Below are positions 20,728 through 31,491 of a stretch of 64,000 bases of DNA, in pieces. The notes below the pieces were generated by a model, which worked only from the letters and a program-made list of their open reading frames with translations, made no database searches and was not told where the DNA came from. Origin of the DNA: Rhodococcus rhodochrous (GTDB lineage Bacteria; Actinomycetota; Actinomycetes; Mycobacteriales; Mycobacteriaceae); assembly GCF_900187265.1 (NCBI RefSeq), contig NZ_LT906450.1, positions 62,001-126,000 of the forward strand, given 5' to 3'. How positions within the stretch are numbered: position 1 is the stretch's first letter; every line of letters starts with the position of its first letter. Both the position numbers and the translations under genes were made by a program.

Positions 20728-21028
20728 CGCCCGCGATTCCGGTGCGTTACAGCTGCGTTTCCGCAGGTGGGCGGGAGAATAGGGCAGGCTTGCTTGCATT
20801 ACCCCCCGCCACCTGGCATATCGTTCGTTTCGAAGACGGTGGGACCACGACGTCCCACCGGTCGCCGGGTCCACGCTCGTGCTGCCGAAAAAGGCACCCG
20901 CACCGTCGCGGATGAGCGGATACTGGCGATGTCGAAGGTATCGGGCACCCGGCCGATACCCGTCTACGGCAGTAGATGGCCATCAGCGCTGCTGGTCGTC
21001 GGTGCTATCGCATCAACGAAGGCTAGGT
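20728..21028 (+). promoter_or_regulatory. Structured gltB leader region
   Basis: 301 nt without a convincing gene. Three stem-loops are visible: CAGGT(G)GGCGGG with CCCGCCACCTG (20764-20775/20805-20815, one bulged G); CGGTGGGAC/GTCCCACCG (20837-20860, 9 bp, 6-nt loop); and GGTATCGG/CCGATACC (20937-20960, 8 bp, 8-nt loop). None matches a riboswitch class I can name. The promoter position is unclear. The region may control glutamate synthase expression by attenuation or protein binding. Confidence 0.5.
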
Positions 21029-24000
21029 ATGACTCATCTCCCCGGGCCTCGAGGGCTCTACCACCCGGCGAACGAGCACGACTCCTGTGGCGTCGCGTTC
21101 GTCGTCGACATGCACGGTCGTCGCAGTCGCGACATCGTGGAGAAGGCGATCACCGCTCTGGTGAATCTCGAACACCGCGGTGCAGCGGGAGCGGAACAGA
21201 ACACCGGCGACGGCGCCGGCATCCTGATCCAGGTCCCCGACGCCTACTTCCGTGAGGTCGTCGACTTCGATCTTCCCGCCGAAGGTGCATACGCGACCGG
21301 TATCGCGTTCCTGCCCAAGGACACGGCCAAGGCCGACGCCGCGGCCGCCGAGGTCGATCGCATCGTCGCCGAAGAGGGCCTCGAGGTCCTCGGCTGGCGC
21401 GAGGTCCCGATCGACGACTCCGAGCTGGGCTCCATGGCCAAGGACGCCATGCCCACCTTCCGGCAGATCTTCGTCGCCTCCGGCGCCCGCGCGCTCACCG
21501 GCCTCGAGCTCGAGCGCCGCGCGTACGTCGTGCGCAAGCGCACCGAGCACGAGCTCGGCCACCACGGCGCGGGCGAGGACGGTCCCGGCAGCGAGACCGT
21601 CTACTTCCCGAGCCTGTCGGCGTCGACCTTCGTCTACAAGGGCATGCTCACCACGCCCCAGATGAAGGGCTTCTACCGCGACCTGCAGGACGAGCGTGTC
21701 GTCTCGGCCCTCGGCCTCGTGCACTCGCGGTTCTCCACCAACACGTTCCCGTCGTGGCCGCTCGCGCATCCCTTCCGTCGCGTGGCGCACAACGGCGAGA
21801 TCAACACCGTCACGGGCAACGCCAACTGGATGCGTGCCCGCGAGGCGCTCATCGACACCGAGGTCTTCGGCGGTCGCGACAAGCTCGAGAAGATCTTCCC
21901 GGTCTGCACGCCGGGCGCGTCCGACACCGCGCGTTTCGACGAGGTGCTCGAACTGCTGCACCTCGGCGGCCGCAGTCTGCCGCACGCCGTGCTCATGATG
22001 ATCCCCGAGGCATGGGAGCGCCACGACTCGATGGATCCGGCCCGTCGCGCGTTCTACGAGTACCACTCGGCCCTCATGGAGCCGTGGGACGGACCGGCCT
22101 CGGTGTGCTTCACCGACGGCACCGTCATCGGCGCCGTGCTCGACCGCAACGGTCTGCGCCCCTCGCGTGCCTGGGTCACCGACGACGGCCTCGTCGTCAT
22201 GGCCTCCGAGGTGGGTGTGCTCGACATCCCCACCGAGAAGATCGTCAGCAAGCGTCGCCTGCAGCCGGGCCGCATGTTCCTCGTCGACACGGCCAAGGGC
22301 CGCATCGTCGAGGACGAGGAGATCAAGCGCGAGCTCGCCTCCGAGCATCCCTACGAGGAGTGGGTCGCCAACGGCGTCACCCGCCTCGAGGACCTGCCCG
22401 AGAGCAAGTACACCTACATGTCGCACGAGCGCGTCGTGCTGCGTCAGCAGGTCTTCGGCTACACCCGCGAAGAGGTCGACCTCCTCGTCAAGCCGATGGC
22501 GGCCTCCGGCGCCGAGGCGCTCGGCTCGATGGGCACCGACACGCCGATCGCCGTGCTGTCGTCGCGTCCGCGTCAGCTGTTCGACTTCTTCTCGCAGCTG
22601 TTCGCGCAGGTCACCAACCCGCCGCTCGACGCGATCCGCGAAGAGATCGTCACCAGCATGGGCGGCATGCTCGGCCCCGAGGGCGACCTGCTGAACCCGA
22701 CCGAGGCGTCGTGCCGGCAGATTCTCATCGGCGCGCCGGTCATCGACAACGACGACCTGCAGAAGCTCATCCACGTCAACGACGAGAAGCAGTTCCCCGG
22801 CTTCAACAGCGTCATCATCCGCGGCCTGTACCCGGTCGCGGAGGGCGGCGAGGGTCTGCGTCGCGCACTCGCCTCGATCCGCGAGCAGGTCTCGCAGGCC
22901 ATCGAGAAGGGCGCACGTCTGATCGTGCTGTCCGACCGCGAGTCCGACGAGAAGCTGGCGCCGATCCCGTCGCTGCTGCTCACCTCCGCGGTACACCACC
23001 ACCTCGTCCGCGAGAAGACCCGCACCAAGGTCGGTCTGCTCGTCGAGGCCGGCGACGCCCGAGAGGTCCACCACATCGCCGCCCTGTGCGGTTTCGGTGC
23101 GGCCGTGGTCAACCCGTACATGGCGTTCGAGAGCATCGACGAGCTGCTGCAGAACGGCGACCTGCCCGAGGGCATGACCCTCGAGAAGGCCATCGCCAAC
23201 TACATCAAGGCGGCCTCGAAGGGCGTGCTCAAGGTGATGTCCAAGATGGGCATCTCCACGCTCGCCTCCTACACCGGTGCGCAGCTGTTCCAGGTCATCG
23301 GCCTGTCGCAGGAACTCGTCGACGAGTACTTCACCGGCCTGCAGTCGCAGCTCGGCGGCGTCGGCCTCGACGAGATCGCCGCGGACGTCGCGGCACGTCA
23401 CCACACGGCCTTCCTCGACCGTCAGTCCGAGCGCGCGCACCGCGAGCTCGAGGTGGGCGGCGAGTACCAGTGGCGTCGTGAGGGCGAGTACCACCTGTTC
23501 AACCCGGACACGGTGTTCAAGCTCCAGCACGCGACCCGCACCGGCCAGTACTCGATCTTCAAGGAGTACACCAAGCTCGTCGACGACCAGTCGGAGCGAC
23601 TCGCGTCGCTGCGCGGCCTGTTCGAGTTCAAGAAGGGTGTGCGCCCGCCGGTGCCGCTCGACGAGGTCGAACCGGCGAGCGAGATCGTCAAGCGCTTCTC
23701 GACCGGCGCGATGAGCTACGGCTCCATCTCGGCCGAGGCGCACGAGACCCTCGCGATCGCGATGAACCGTCTCGGTGGCCGCTCGAACTCCGGTGAGGGC
23801 GGCGAGCACCCGAGCCGTTTCACCCCGGACGAGAACGGCGACTGGCGGCGCTCGGCGATCAAGCAGGTCGCCTCGGGTCGCTTCGGTGTGACCGCGCACT
23901 ACCTGAGCAACTGCACCGACATCCAGATCAAGATGGCGCAGGGCGCGAAGCCCGGCGAGGGCGGCCAGCTGCCGCCGCACAAGGTGTACCCGTGGGTCGC

Positions 24001-25624
24001 CGAGGTCCGTGGTTCGACGCCGGGCGTCGGCCTGATCTCGCCGCCGCCGCACCACGACATCTACTCGATCGAGGATCTCGCGCAGCTGATCCACGACCTG
24101 AAGAACGCCAACCCGAAGGCCCGCATCCACGTGAAGCTGGTCTCCGAGCTCGGCGTCGGCACGGTCGCCGCGGGTGTGTCGAAGGCACACGCCGACGTCG
24201 TGCTCATCTCGGGTCACGACGGTGGCACCGGTGCGTCGCCGCTGACCTCCCTCAAGCACGCGGGTGCTCCCTGGGAGATCGGCCTCGCCGAGACCCAGCA
24301 GACGCTGATGCTCAACGGTCTGCGCGACCGCATCGTCGTGCAGGTCGACGGCCAGATGAAGACCGGCCGCGACGTCGTCGTCGCCGCCCTCCTCGGCGCC
24401 GAGGAGTACGGTTTCGCGACCGCGCCGCTCGTGGTCTCGGGCTGCATCATGATGCGCGTGTGCCACCTCGACACCTGCCCCGTGGGTGTCGCGACGCAGA
24501 ACCCGGTCCTGCGCAAGCGGTTCACCGGCAAGCCGGAGTTCGTCGAGAACTTCATGCTGTACATCGCCGAAGAGGTGCGCGAGTACCTCGCCGAGCTCGG
24601 TTTCCGCAGCCTCGACGAGGCCATCGGCCAGGTGGACGTCCTCGACACCCGCAAGGCCGTCGAGCACTACCGCGCGTCGAAGCTCGACCTGTCGCCGCTG
24701 CTCGAGAAGGTCACCTCCCCGATCTTCGGGGACCAGGACCTGCACTGCACCAAGGAGCAGTACCACGCTCTCGACAAGGCACTCGACAACGAGCTGATCG
24801 CGAAGGCGCAGCCTGCTCTCGAGTCGGGTACGCCGGTCTCGTTCGAGACCCCGATCACCAACGTCAACCGCACCGTCGGCACGATGCTCGGCCACGAGCT
24901 CACCAAGAAGTACGGTGCGGAAGGGTTGCCGGACAACACGATCGACATCACCTTCACGGGTTCCGCCGGCAACAGCTTCGGTGCGTTCGTCCCGCGCGGC
25001 ATCACGATGCGGCTCCACGGCGACGCGAACGACTTCGTCGGCAAGGGTCTGTCGGGTGGTCGCATCATCGTGCGCCCGCCGCACAATGCGGCCGAGGGCT
25101 TCGTGCCCGAGGACAACATCATCGCCGGCAACGTCATCCTGTTCGGTGCCACCGGCGGTGAGGCCCTCATCCGTGGCATCGCAGGTGAGCGTTTCGCGGT
25201 CCGCAACTCCGGAGCCACGGCCGTCGTCGAAGGCGTCGGCGACCACGGCTGCGAGTACATGACGGGTGGCAAGGTCGTCATCCTCGGCAAGACCGGCCGC
25301 AACTTCGGTGCGGGTATGTCCGGTGGCGTCGCGTTCGTGTACAACCCGGACAAGGACTTCGAGAACAACCTGAACACCGAGCTGGTCGACCTCGAGGACC
25401 TCGAGGGCGAGGACTTCGTGTGGCTCAAGGGAGCCGTCGAGCGGCATCGTGACGAAACGGGCTCCGAGGTCGCAGCCCGCATCCTGGCCGACTGGTCACA
25501 ACAGGTCAGCCACTTCGCGAAGGTCATGCCTCGCGATTACAAGAAGGTACTCATGGCTATCAAGGACGCCACCATCCGTGGTGCGAACGTGGACGAGGCG
25601 ATCATGGAGGCTGCTCGTGGCTGA
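21029..25624 (+). CDS. gltB: Glutamate synthase (NADPH) large subunit
   Basis: 1531 residues; makes two glutamates from glutamine and 2-oxoglutarate with GltD. The N-terminal glutaminase domain starts [20 protein letters not shown], so Cys20 becomes the N-terminal nucleophile after propeptide cleavage; this fixes the start at 21029. The central domain, FMN-binding synthase domain ([12 protein letters not shown]), 3Fe-4S site (CHLDTCPVG) and C-terminal beta-helix with GXXGXXXG repeats follow in normal order. Length equals that of mycobacterial GltB. It overlaps gltD by 8 nt. Confidence 0.98.
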   Translation: MTHLPGPRGLYHPANEHDSCGVAFVVDMHGRRSRDIVEKAITALVNLEHRGAAGAEQNTGDGAGILIQVPDAYFREVVDFDLPAEGAYATGIAFLPKDTAKADAAAAEVDRIVAEEGLEVLGWREVPIDDSELGSMAKDAMPTFRQIFVASGARALTGLELERRAYVVRKRTEHELGHHGAGEDGPGSETVYFPSLSASTFVYKGMLTTPQMKGFYRDLQDERVVSALGLVHSRFSTNTFPSWPLAHPFRRVAHNGEINTVTGNANWMRAREALIDTEVFGGRDKLEKIFPVCTPGASDTARFDEVLELLHLGGRSLPHAVLMMIPEAWERHDSMDPARRAFYEYHSALMEPWDGPASVCFTDGTVIGAVLDRNGLRPSRAWVTDDGLVVMASEVGVLDIPTEKIVSKRRLQPGRMFLVDTAKGRIVEDEEIKRELASEHPYEEWVANGVTRLEDLPESKYTYMSHERVVLRQQVFGYTREEVDLLVKPMAASGAEALGSMGTDTPIAVLSSRPRQLFDFFSQLFAQVTNPPLDAIREEIVTSMGGMLGPEGDLLNPTEASCRQILIGAPVIDNDDLQKLIHVNDEKQFPGFNSVIIRGLYPVAEGGEGLRRALASIREQVSQAIEKGARLIVLSDRESDEKLAPIPSLLLTSAVHHHLVREKTRTKVGLLVEAGDAREVHHIAALCGFGAAVVNPYMAFESIDELLQNGDLPEGMTLEKAIANYIKAASKGVLKVMSKMGISTLASYTGAQLFQVIGLSQELVDEYFTGLQSQLGGVGLDEIAADVAARHHTAFLDRQSERAHRELEVGGEYQWRREGEYHLFNPDTVFKLQHATRTGQYSIFKEYTKLVDDQSERLASLRGLFEFKKGVRPPVPLDEVEPASEIVKRFSTGAMSYGSISAEAHETLAIAMNRLGGRSNSGEGGEHPSRFTPDENGDWRRSAIKQVASGRFGVTAHYLSNCTDIQIKMAQGAKPGEGGQLPPHKVYPWVAEVRGSTPGVGLISPPPHHDIYSIEDLAQLIHDLKNANPKARIHVKLVSELGVGTVAAGVSKAHADVVLISGHDGGTGASPLTSLKHAGAPWEIGLAETQQTLMLNGLRDRIVVQVDGQMKTGRDVVVAALLGAEEYGFATAPLVVSGCIMMRVCHLDTCPVGVATQNPVLRKRFTGKPEFVENFMLYIAEEVREYLAELGFRSLDEAIGQVDVLDTRKAVEHYRASKLDLSPLLEKVTSPIFGDQDLHCTKEQYHALDKALDNELIAKAQPALESGTPVSFETPITNVNRTVGTMLGHELTKKYGAEGLPDNTIDITFTGSAGNSFGAFVPRGITMRLHGDANDFVGKGLSGGRIIVRPPHNAAEGFVPEDNIIAGNVILFGATGGEALIRGIAGERFAVRNSGATAVVEGVGDHGCEYMTGGKVVILGKTGRNFGAGMSGGVAFVYNPDKDFENNLNTELVDLEDLEGEDFVWLKGAVERHRDETGSEVAARILADWSQQVSHFAKVMPRDYKKVLMAIKDATIRGANVDEAIMEAARG

Positions 25625-27068
25625 TCCCACCGGTTTCCTCAAGCACGGTTCCCGCGAGACCCCGGTCCGCCGGCCGGTCCCGCTGCGACTCCTCGACTGG
25701 AAGGAGGTCTACGAGCCGTTCCCGCTCGAGACCCTCCAGACCCAGGCCAGCCGTTGCATGGACTGCGGTATCCCCTTCTGCCACAACGGTTGCCCGCTCG
25801 GGAATCTCATCCCCGAGTGGAACGACCTTGCCTACAAGGGCAAGTGGGAGGACGGGATCGAGCGTCTCCACGCCACGAACAACTTCCCCGAGTTCACCGG
25901 CCGGCTCTGCCCGGCGCCCTGCGAGGCGTCGTGCGTGCTCGGCATCAACCAGGACCCGGTGACGATCAAGCAGGTCGAGGTCGAGCTGATCGAGAAGGCC
26001 TTCGACGACGGCCGCGTCAAGCCGGTCCCGCCGTCGAAGCTCACCGGCCGCAAGGTCGCGGTCGTCGGCTCCGGCCCCGCGGGTCTCGCTGCGGCGCAGC
26101 AGCTCACGCGTGCCGGTCACTCGGTGACGGTGTTCGAGCGGGCCGACCGTATCGGTGGTCTGCTCCGCTACGGCATCCCCGAGTTCAAGATGGAGAAGCG
26201 CTTCATCGACCGCCGTCTCGCGCAGATGGAGGCCGAGGGCACCGTCTTCAAGCCGGGCGTCAACGTGGGTGTCGACATCACCGCCGACGAGCTGCGCGAG
26301 CAGTTCGACGCCGTGGTGCTCGCCGGCGGCGCGACCGTCGCCCGCGACCTGCAGATCCCCGGACGCGAGCTCGACGGCATCCACCAGGCGATGGAGTTCC
26401 TGCCGATCGCCAACCGCGTGCAGCTCGGCGACCTGCCGGCCCCGACCATCACGGCCGAGGGCAAGAAGGTCGTCATCATCGGCGGTGGCGACACCGGCGC
26501 CGACTGCCTGGGCACCTCGCACCGTCAGGGTGCGGAGAGCGTCCACCAGTTCGAGATCATGCCGCGGCCGCCGGAGCAGCGCGCCGAGTCCACCCCGTGG
26601 CCGACCTACCCCCTCATGTACCGCGTCTCGTCGGCACACGAGGAGGGCGGCGAGCGCGTCTTCTCCGTCAACACCGAGGAATTCATCGGTAAGGACGGCA
26701 AGGTCACCGCGCTCAAGGCACACGAGGTGCAGATGGTCGACGGTCGCTTCGAGAAGGTCGAAGGCAGCGACTTCGAACTCGAGGCCGATCTGGTGCTGCT
26801 CGCGATGGGCTTCACCGGTGCTGAGAAGCCCGGTCTGCTCACCGATCTCGGTGTCGACTTCGACCAGCGCGGCAACGTCGCCCGCTCGTCGGAGTGGGCC
26901 ACCAATGTCGACGGTGTCTTCGTCGCCGGCGACATGGGTCGCGGACAGTCGCTCATCGTCTGGGCGATCGCCGAGGGTCGCGCGTGCGCCGCTGCGGTGG
27001 ACCGCTTCCTCGAGGGTGAGACGGCACTGCCGGCGCCGATCGCGACCACCACGATGCCGCAGCGCTGA
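25617..27068 (+). CDS. gltD: Glutamate synthase (NADPH) small subunit
   Basis: 483 residues. N-terminal cysteines 47, 50, 55 and 59 and 98, 102 and 106 ligate two 4Fe-4S clusters. The FAD motif GSGPAG starts at 151 and the NADPH motif GGGDTGAD at about 290. It passes electrons from NADPH to GltB. Start is GTG 25617, with GGAGG at 25606-25610, inside the end of gltB. A longer frame upstream is a shadow of gltB. Confidence 0.97.
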   Translation: MADPTGFLKHGSRETPVRRPVPLRLLDWKEVYEPFPLETLQTQASRCMDCGIPFCHNGCPLGNLIPEWNDLAYKGKWEDGIERLHATNNFPEFTGRLCPAPCEASCVLGINQDPVTIKQVEVELIEKAFDDGRVKPVPPSKLTGRKVAVVGSGPAGLAAAQQLTRAGHSVTVFERADRIGGLLRYGIPEFKMEKRFIDRRLAQMEAEGTVFKPGVNVGVDITADELREQFDAVVLAGGATVARDLQIPGRELDGIHQAMEFLPIANRVQLGDLPAPTITAEGKKVVIIGGGDTGADCLGTSHRQGAESVHQFEIMPRPPEQRAESTPWPTYPLMYRVSSAHEEGGERVFSVNTEEFIGKDGKVTALKAHEVQMVDGRFEKVEGSDFELEADLVLLAMGFTGAEKPGLLTDLGVDFDQRGNVARSSEWATNVDGVFVAGDMGRGQSLIVWAIAEGRACAAAVDRFLEGETALPAPIATTTMPQR

Positions 27069-27143
27069 GCGCGGAATCTGCCGGCGTCCGAGTGGCGCCG
27101 GAGAGTTGAGCGCTCCAGCGTCGCAGCGCTGAACGAGGTACGA

Positions 27144-27181
27144 CCACTGGGCCGCACACCGGAAGGTGTGCGGCCCAGTGG
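27144..27181. terminator. Strong bidirectional terminator after gltD
   Basis: Perfect 17-bp stem beginning CCACTGGGCCGCACACC, closed by a GGAA tetraloop, between convergent gltD and the DoxX gene. There is no U tract, but stability is very high. Confidence 0.8.
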
Positions 27182-27210
27182 CATTCGTGGAGTGGCGTTC
27201 GTGAGTGGGG

Positions 27211-27759
27211 TCAGGCGTCGACGAGCGACGCGGGATCGGTGTCGGATGCGGTGGCCGGTGCCGGTTCGGCCGGCGCCGGTTCGGGTGTGGCCACCTCGCG
27301 TCGCCGCGCGAGGAGGCGGTCGACGGCCAACGATCCGGAGCCGAGGAAGATCAGGACGAACATCGCCCAGCAGAACAGTGCGGCGGATTCACCGTCGTTC
27401 TGGATGGGCAGTGCGCCGTCGGCCTGATGGCCCCAGAAGTAGGCGTACGCCATCGATCCGGAGCCGAGGAAGGCCGCGAGCCGGGTACCGAGACCGAGGA
27501 TCAGGGCGGCGCCGCACACGACCTGGATGATCGCGCCCCACCAGCCGGGCCATGCGCCGAGCTGTGCGGTGGCTCCGCCGTAGGGTTCCGCAGGCCACGC
27601 CCACAGGCTCGTGGTGCCGTGGCAGACGAACAGGAAACCGACGACGATGCGGAAGGCGGCGACGGCGTGGTCGCCGAAACGGTCCGGCCAGTGGCGCACA
27701 GAGTTCATCACGTGCGGAAGTAAAGCATGCCTACCCTTACATACAGGCTGCTTGGTCAT
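27211..27759 (-). CDS. DoxX-family membrane protein
   Basis: 182 residues with four predicted helices (FRIVVGFLFVCHG, WWGAIIQVVCGAALIL, AAFLGSGSMAYAYFW, FCWAMFVLIFLGSG). The C-terminal tail is Pro/Ala-rich and acidic. DoxX-like proteins are small quinol- or redox-linked membrane proteins; mycobacterial relatives work with a superoxide dismutase in envelope redox defence. ATG 27759 has a perfect GGAGGA 5 nt upstream. Homology begins only near Met at 27708, so the first 17 residues are an unusual extension. Confidence 0.8.
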   Translation of the reverse strand: MTKQPVCKGRHALLPHVMNSVRHWPDRFGDHAVAAFRIVVGFLFVCHGTTSLWAWPAEPYGGATAQLGAWPGWWGAIIQVVCGAALILGLGTRLAAFLGSGSMAYAYFWGHQADGALPIQNDGESAALFCWAMFVLIFLGSGSLAVDRLLARRREVATPEPAPAEPAPATASDTDPASLVDA

Positions 27760-27770
27760 CGTTCCTCCGG

Positions 27771-27815
27771 TTTCTGTGGATCTGCCCCCGCTTCCCGGGG
27801 GTGAATCCACAGAAA
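27771..27815. repeat. 45-nt imperfect palindrome in the doxX leader / divergent region
   Basis: Outer arms TTTCTGTGGAT and ATCCACAGAAA (11 bp) and inner arms CCCCCG and CGGGGG (6 bp), separated by a 3x3 internal loop, close a 5-nt loop. It ends 3 nt before the DoxX ribosome site region and lies between two divergent genes, so it cannot be a terminator. It could be an RNA hairpin or two inverted operator half-sites. Confidence 0.7.
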
Positions 27816-27897
27816 TCGGTTCAACAGCAACCGCCGGACGCGCTGCGCTTGTGACATTTCCGTGTCGCCGGGCGTCGCACCCGTTATGGTTCTGCGC

Positions 27898-28668
27898 ATG
27901 ACGGCTACGAGACGGGCACTGGCGAGGGTCGTGATGGGTGCGGGTGCCGTCGTGGCCGCCGTCGCGGCGGCTCCCGCCGCGGCCGCGGACCCTGCGGACG
28001 CGTGCATCCGCAACGGTGGTGGGCTCGTGACGATCGACGGCGCCGAGCCCGTCCCACCGGTTTTCGGATTCGACGGTCCCCGCCTGCTCGGACTCCAGGG
28101 CGGGGTCGGCAACGCGTGCATCACCAACGTGGGTCCCGGCGCCGTGACGGTCACGCATCCCGAGGGACGTGTCCCGGGACGCACCGAGGTGTCCACCGCG
28201 CTCGTGGAGATGCGGGTCGACGGCGGGCTCGGCAACGTCGCCGTCACCAATGTCGGTACCGGTGCGGTCACGGTGCACCGGACGGAGGTCACGCCCGAGC
28301 CCGTTGCGGCGCCCGCACAGGCTCCGCTCCCCGGGATGCCGGAGCTGATCCTCGACGCAGGAACCGACGGCGTCTTCGTCACGAACGTCGGTACGGGTGG
28401 TGTCACGGTCGTCGACCGTGGCGTCGCGCCGACGGACCTCCCGGCCCCGCCGCCCCCTCCGCCGGGTGCGGTGATCACAGATCCGTTCAGCGGAAACATC
28501 TATGTGACAAACCTCTTCGGACCCGACATCGTCGTCGCGGAACCCACCTCGACCGCCGAAGGAAGCGTCGTCGAGCGGCCGGTCCCGGGAACGGCGATCG
28601 ACTACGGGACGGGCAACGTCTTCGTGACGAACATCGGCGGGGGACAGGTGACGGTCGTCCGCGGCTGA
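27898..28668 (+). CDS. Secreted protein with five Gly-Asn-x-x-Val-Thr-Asn beta repeats
   Basis: 256 residues. A signal peptide (1-30, ending AAAAAD) is followed by five copies of a 15-residue unit of the form GN-x-x-V-TN-V-G-x-G-x-VTV. The units start near residues 71, 112, 157, 199 and 239 and are separated by 25-30-residue spacers, including a run of seven prolines. There is one early Cys and no catalytic signature. I do not recognise a family. The regular strand-turn-strand units suggest a small beta-solenoid or propeller-like surface protein. ATG 27898 was preferred; 27886 and 27862 are alternatives. Confidence 0.65.
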   Translation: MTATRRALARVVMGAGAVVAAVAAAPAAAADPADACIRNGGGLVTIDGAEPVPPVFGFDGPRLLGLQGGVGNACITNVGPGAVTVTHPEGRVPGRTEVSTALVEMRVDGGLGNVAVTNVGTGAVTVHRTEVTPEPVAAPAQAPLPGMPELILDAGTDGVFVTNVGTGGVTVVDRGVAPTDLPAPPPPPPGAVITDPFSGNIYVTNLFGPDIVVAEPTSTAEGSVVERPVPGTAIDYGTGNVFVTNIGGGQVTVVRG

Positions 28669-28798
28669 TCCGCGGCCCCGTGATTTCCCGACAACGTTCC
28701 GGACTCGGATACATCACATCCGGTTCACGAATATGTCATCCTTCTACTCGATACTGCCGGGGAGGAACGCGGCACCAGGACAGTAGCGGGGCGGGGAC

Positions 28799-29710
28799 AT
28801 GGCTATGAGAAGAGTGTGGGCGGCAACGGTGGCCGCAGTGGCGGCCTGTGCAGCAGTATTCGTCGCAATGCCTGCAGCGCAAGCGAATCCGCCCGGATGC
28901 CCGACTCTGAACGTGGTTGCAGTGCCCGGCACGTGGGAGACCTCGAACACCCCCGACCCCGGCCGCGGGAACGGCATGCTCGCCCAGGTCACGTCCGGTC
29001 TTCCGGCAAGCTCCCGCGTCGACTACGTCGCGTATCCCGCGACCGCCTTCCCGTGGGAGGGCGACGTGTACGCGGCATCGCGCAACCGCGCCGTCGACAA
29101 CGCGCGCGGCATCATCGCGGCCACCGCCGAGCGGTGCCCCCTCACGAACTTCGCCCTCGTCGGTTACAGCCAGGGCGCCGACGCCGCAGGCGATCTCGCC
29201 GCCGAGATCGGCACCGGGCTGGGAGTGATCGGTCCGCACCGCCTCGTCGCGGTGGGTCTGCTGTCCGACCCGCGTCGCTCCGAACTCGACCCGTTCGTCG
29301 GTCCGCCCGTCGCCGGCACCGGCGCGGGAGGTGCCCGCGCGGGAGGCTTCGGATTCGTAACACCCAACGTGCGCACCATCTGCGCTGTGGGCGACCTCTA
29401 CTGCTCGACACCGCCGGAGGATTTCGTCACGCGACTGGCCGGCTTCCTCGCCATCTCGGCGGGCAGCCCGTTCGAGCAGCTCGAGAACTACCGCGACGAG
29501 GCGACCGCCCTCTACAACGACATCATGACCGCCGGGGGCATCCCGACGCTGCAACTGCAGCTCACGCCCGAGGCGAACGAACTGCGCGAGCGGAAGATCC
29601 GCACCTTCTACGAATCGCAGATCCACCAGGACTACTCGAACTACGTGGTCGACGGTCGCGGAACGACGGCCACGCGGTGGTTGCACGACTGGATCGCCTC
29701 GAAGGCCTGA
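28799..29710 (+). CDS. Secreted cutinase-family esterase (Culp-like)
   Basis: 303 residues. The signal peptide is cleaved near AQA-NP (residue 29). The cutinase/PE-PPE-like alpha/beta hydrolase has nucleophile Ser124 in VGYSQGAD, Asp in VGDLYC and His in QIHQDYSNY; Cys pairs flank the core. In mycolata such enzymes hydrolyse lipid esters, and Culp6/Rv3802c acts as a phospholipase/thioesterase in envelope biogenesis. The PE-PPE-like C-terminal region makes it longer than a true cutinase. Start is ATG 28799, with 28805 possible. Confidence 0.85.
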   Translation: MAMRRVWAATVAAVAACAAVFVAMPAAQANPPGCPTLNVVAVPGTWETSNTPDPGRGNGMLAQVTSGLPASSRVDYVAYPATAFPWEGDVYAASRNRAVDNARGIIAATAERCPLTNFALVGYSQGADAAGDLAAEIGTGLGVIGPHRLVAVGLLSDPRRSELDPFVGPPVAGTGAGGARAGGFGFVTPNVRTICAVGDLYCSTPPEDFVTRLAGFLAISAGSPFEQLENYRDEATALYNDIMTAGGIPTLQLQLTPEANELRERKIRTFYESQIHQDYSNYVVDGRGTTATRWLHDWIASKA

Positions 29711-29733
29711 CCGGCCGGATCGGGCGGTGCCGG

Positions 29734-30645
29734 TCAATCGATGTCGAATCGTGCGCCCACACGCATGACGCGGGGTGCGAAGCGCATCAACCACTTGCGG
29801 ACCTTCGCGCCCGGAGCGACCGTCACCACGGGCCGGTTGTGACGGACCGCCCCGACGATCTCCTTGGCCACCTTCTCCGGCGCGATGTGCAGGCGCCGGT
29901 ACATCGCCAGAGTGCGGGTGCGTCGCGCCGCTCGTACTTCCTTGTTCGGCGCCACGTACGCCGTCGCCCGGGTGAGGTTGGTGTCCACCAGGTCGGGGCA
30001 CACCACCGTCACGCCGATCCCGTGTTCGAGCAGTTCGGCGCGTAGGCATTCCGACAGCATGAACACCCCGGCCTTGCTCGTCGAGTAGGCGGCGAGGTTG
30101 CGTTGCGGCATGAACGCCGCGGCCGAGGAGACATTGACGATCTGCCCGCCCGTGCCTGCGTCGATCATCTGCTCCGTGAAGGCGCGGCAGCCGTAGACCA
30201 CTCCCCAGAAGTTCACGTCCATCACGTTCTCGAAGACGCTCTGAGGGGTGTCGGCGAAGGCACCGATGACACCGATACCCGCGTTGTTGACGAGCACGTC
30301 GGCGACGCCGTGCCGCTCCCGGACGGTCTGTGCGAACTCCCGGACCTGCTGTTCGTCGGAGACGTCGAGTTCGTAGGCGTGAGCGGCACCGCCGAAGACG
30401 GCCTCGGAACCTCCGGCGCCCGGTGCGGGGACGTTCACGAGCGCCACCGTCTCGCGGGCGCTGTCGAGATCCTTGTCGGCGACGACGACGATGGCGCCTT
30501 CGGCAGCGAAGGCGATCGCCGAGGCCCGGCCGATCCCGCTACCGCCACCGGTGATGACGACGAGGGCGCCGGTCAGGTCGCGCAGACGGCTGCGTAGTGC
30601 AGCACCGGCGCGCCAGCGGCGTATCTGGGCGATCCGAGAGGTCAC
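29734..30645 (-). CDS. Short-chain dehydrogenase/reductase
   Basis: 303 residues, classical SDR with TGGGSGIG cofactor motif near residue 33, NNAG, catalytic Ser in NVSSAAA and YSTSK. An N-terminal extension of about 25 residues and a basic C-terminal tail (KVRKWLMRFAPRVMR) suggest membrane association, as in the SDR family that accompanies mycolata lipid metabolism. Start is GTG 30645. It converges with the cutinase gene and lies 36 nt after the PPOX gene. The substrate is unknown. Confidence 0.85.
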   Translation of the reverse strand: MTSRIAQIRRWRAGAALRSRLRDLTGALVVITGGGSGIGRASAIAFAAEGAIVVVADKDLDSARETVALVNVPAPGAGGSEAVFGGAAHAYELDVSDEQQVREFAQTVRERHGVADVLVNNAGIGVIGAFADTPQSVFENVMDVNFWGVVYGCRAFTEQMIDAGTGGQIVNVSSAAAFMPQRNLAAYSTSKAGVFMLSECLRAELLEHGIGVTVVCPDLVDTNLTRATAYVAPNKEVRAARRTRTLAMYRRLHIAPEKVAKEIVGAVRHNRPVVTVAPGAKVRKWLMRFAPRVMRVGARFDID

Positions 30646-30681
30646 CCGACCATCGTGACGTACTCGCGCCGTGCGGTCAGT

Positions 30682-31323
30682 TCAGTACAGGATCTCGCGG
30701 TAGAGCTCGCCCTTGCCCGGCTCGGCGTCGGCGGGGATCTCGATCGCGTGGAGCTCGGCGTGCATGTCGCGCATCGACGGAACCTCCGTGCGCTCGGGAT
30801 AGGTCGACGGATCCCACAGCTTGGCGCGGAGGATCGCCCGTGCGCAGTGCGTGAAGACCTCGTCGATCTGCACGATCACGGCCAGCTGCGCCGGCTTGTT
30901 CTGCAGCGCCAGCTTCCGGAGCAGGTCGGGGTCGGTCGACAGGGTGGCGCGGCCGTTGATCCGCAGCACCTCCTCGTCGCCGGGGACGAAGAACAGCAGC
31001 CCGACGTGAGGATTCTCGAGGATGTTCCGGTACGAGTCGGCGCGGCGGTTGCCGGGCCGGTCGGGCAGCACGATCGTGTGGTCGTCGAGGACGAGCACCG
31101 TCGACTCGATGTCGCCGCGCGGCGAGCAGTCGCAGTTCCCGACGGCATCGGTGGTGGCGATCGTGAAGAACCGCGCCAACGACAGGAAATGCCTGATGAG
31201 CGGTGTCAGATGTGGTCGTGCCTTGTCGACGATCGCCGGGTGCGGAATGCCCAGGACGGCCTCGAGCTCACCCTGTGTCCGTATCCCGCCCTGCACGAGC
31301 TCGTCGATCCTGTCCGCATCCAT
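30682..31323 (-). CDS. PPOX-class FMN-dependent flavoprotein (MSMEG_1061/DR_2398-like)
   Basis: 213 residues with a split-barrel pyridoxamine-phosphate-oxidase-like fold. Conserved strings are FFTIATTDAVGNCDCSPRGD, RRADSYRNILENPHVGLLFFVPG and TLRINGRATL-like LRINGRATLS. Members bind FMN or F420 and reduce or sense small molecules; the physiological role is unclear. ATG 31323 has GGAGGTG 7 nt upstream; the frame extends ten codons further to 31353. Confidence 0.82.
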   Translation of the reverse strand: MDADRIDELVQGGIRTQGELEAVLGIPHPAIVDKARPHLTPLIRHFLSLARFFTIATTDAVGNCDCSPRGDIESTVLVLDDHTIVLPDRPGNRRADSYRNILENPHVGLLFFVPGDEEVLRINGRATLSTDPDLLRKLALQNKPAQLAVIVQIDEVFTHCARAILRAKLWDPSTYPERTEVPSMRDMHAELHAIEIPADAEPGKGELYREILY

Positions 31324-31491
31324 CCGGTGCACCTCCGGCGGTGACCGTACCAATCCTGCGCGGGAAGATCACGTCGGCACCTGGGTCGTGCCCTGGTCAG
31401 GGCCGCGCTTCCGGTCACCGGGACGACCCGGGAGGCAAGGCTCCCGATCCCGGTAGAACGAGTGGCGACGCCCCCGTCCGGAAGGATCGAG

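Noticed and set aside
20728-21028. Known riboswitch class before gltB
   Set aside because: The stem-loops do not fit a class I can recognise, so it is listed only as a structured leader.
21023-25447. A 1474-codon open frame on the strand opposite gltB
   Set aside because: It is a GC-rich shadow frame; the translation is Arg/Asp/Val-rich without domains, while the plus strand encodes a fully recognisable GltB.
27718-27740. IdeR/DtxR iron-box-like sequence near the DoxX N-terminus
   Set aside because: Only about 12 of 19 positions match the consensus, and it falls inside the coding region if the well-supported ATG 27759 is used.
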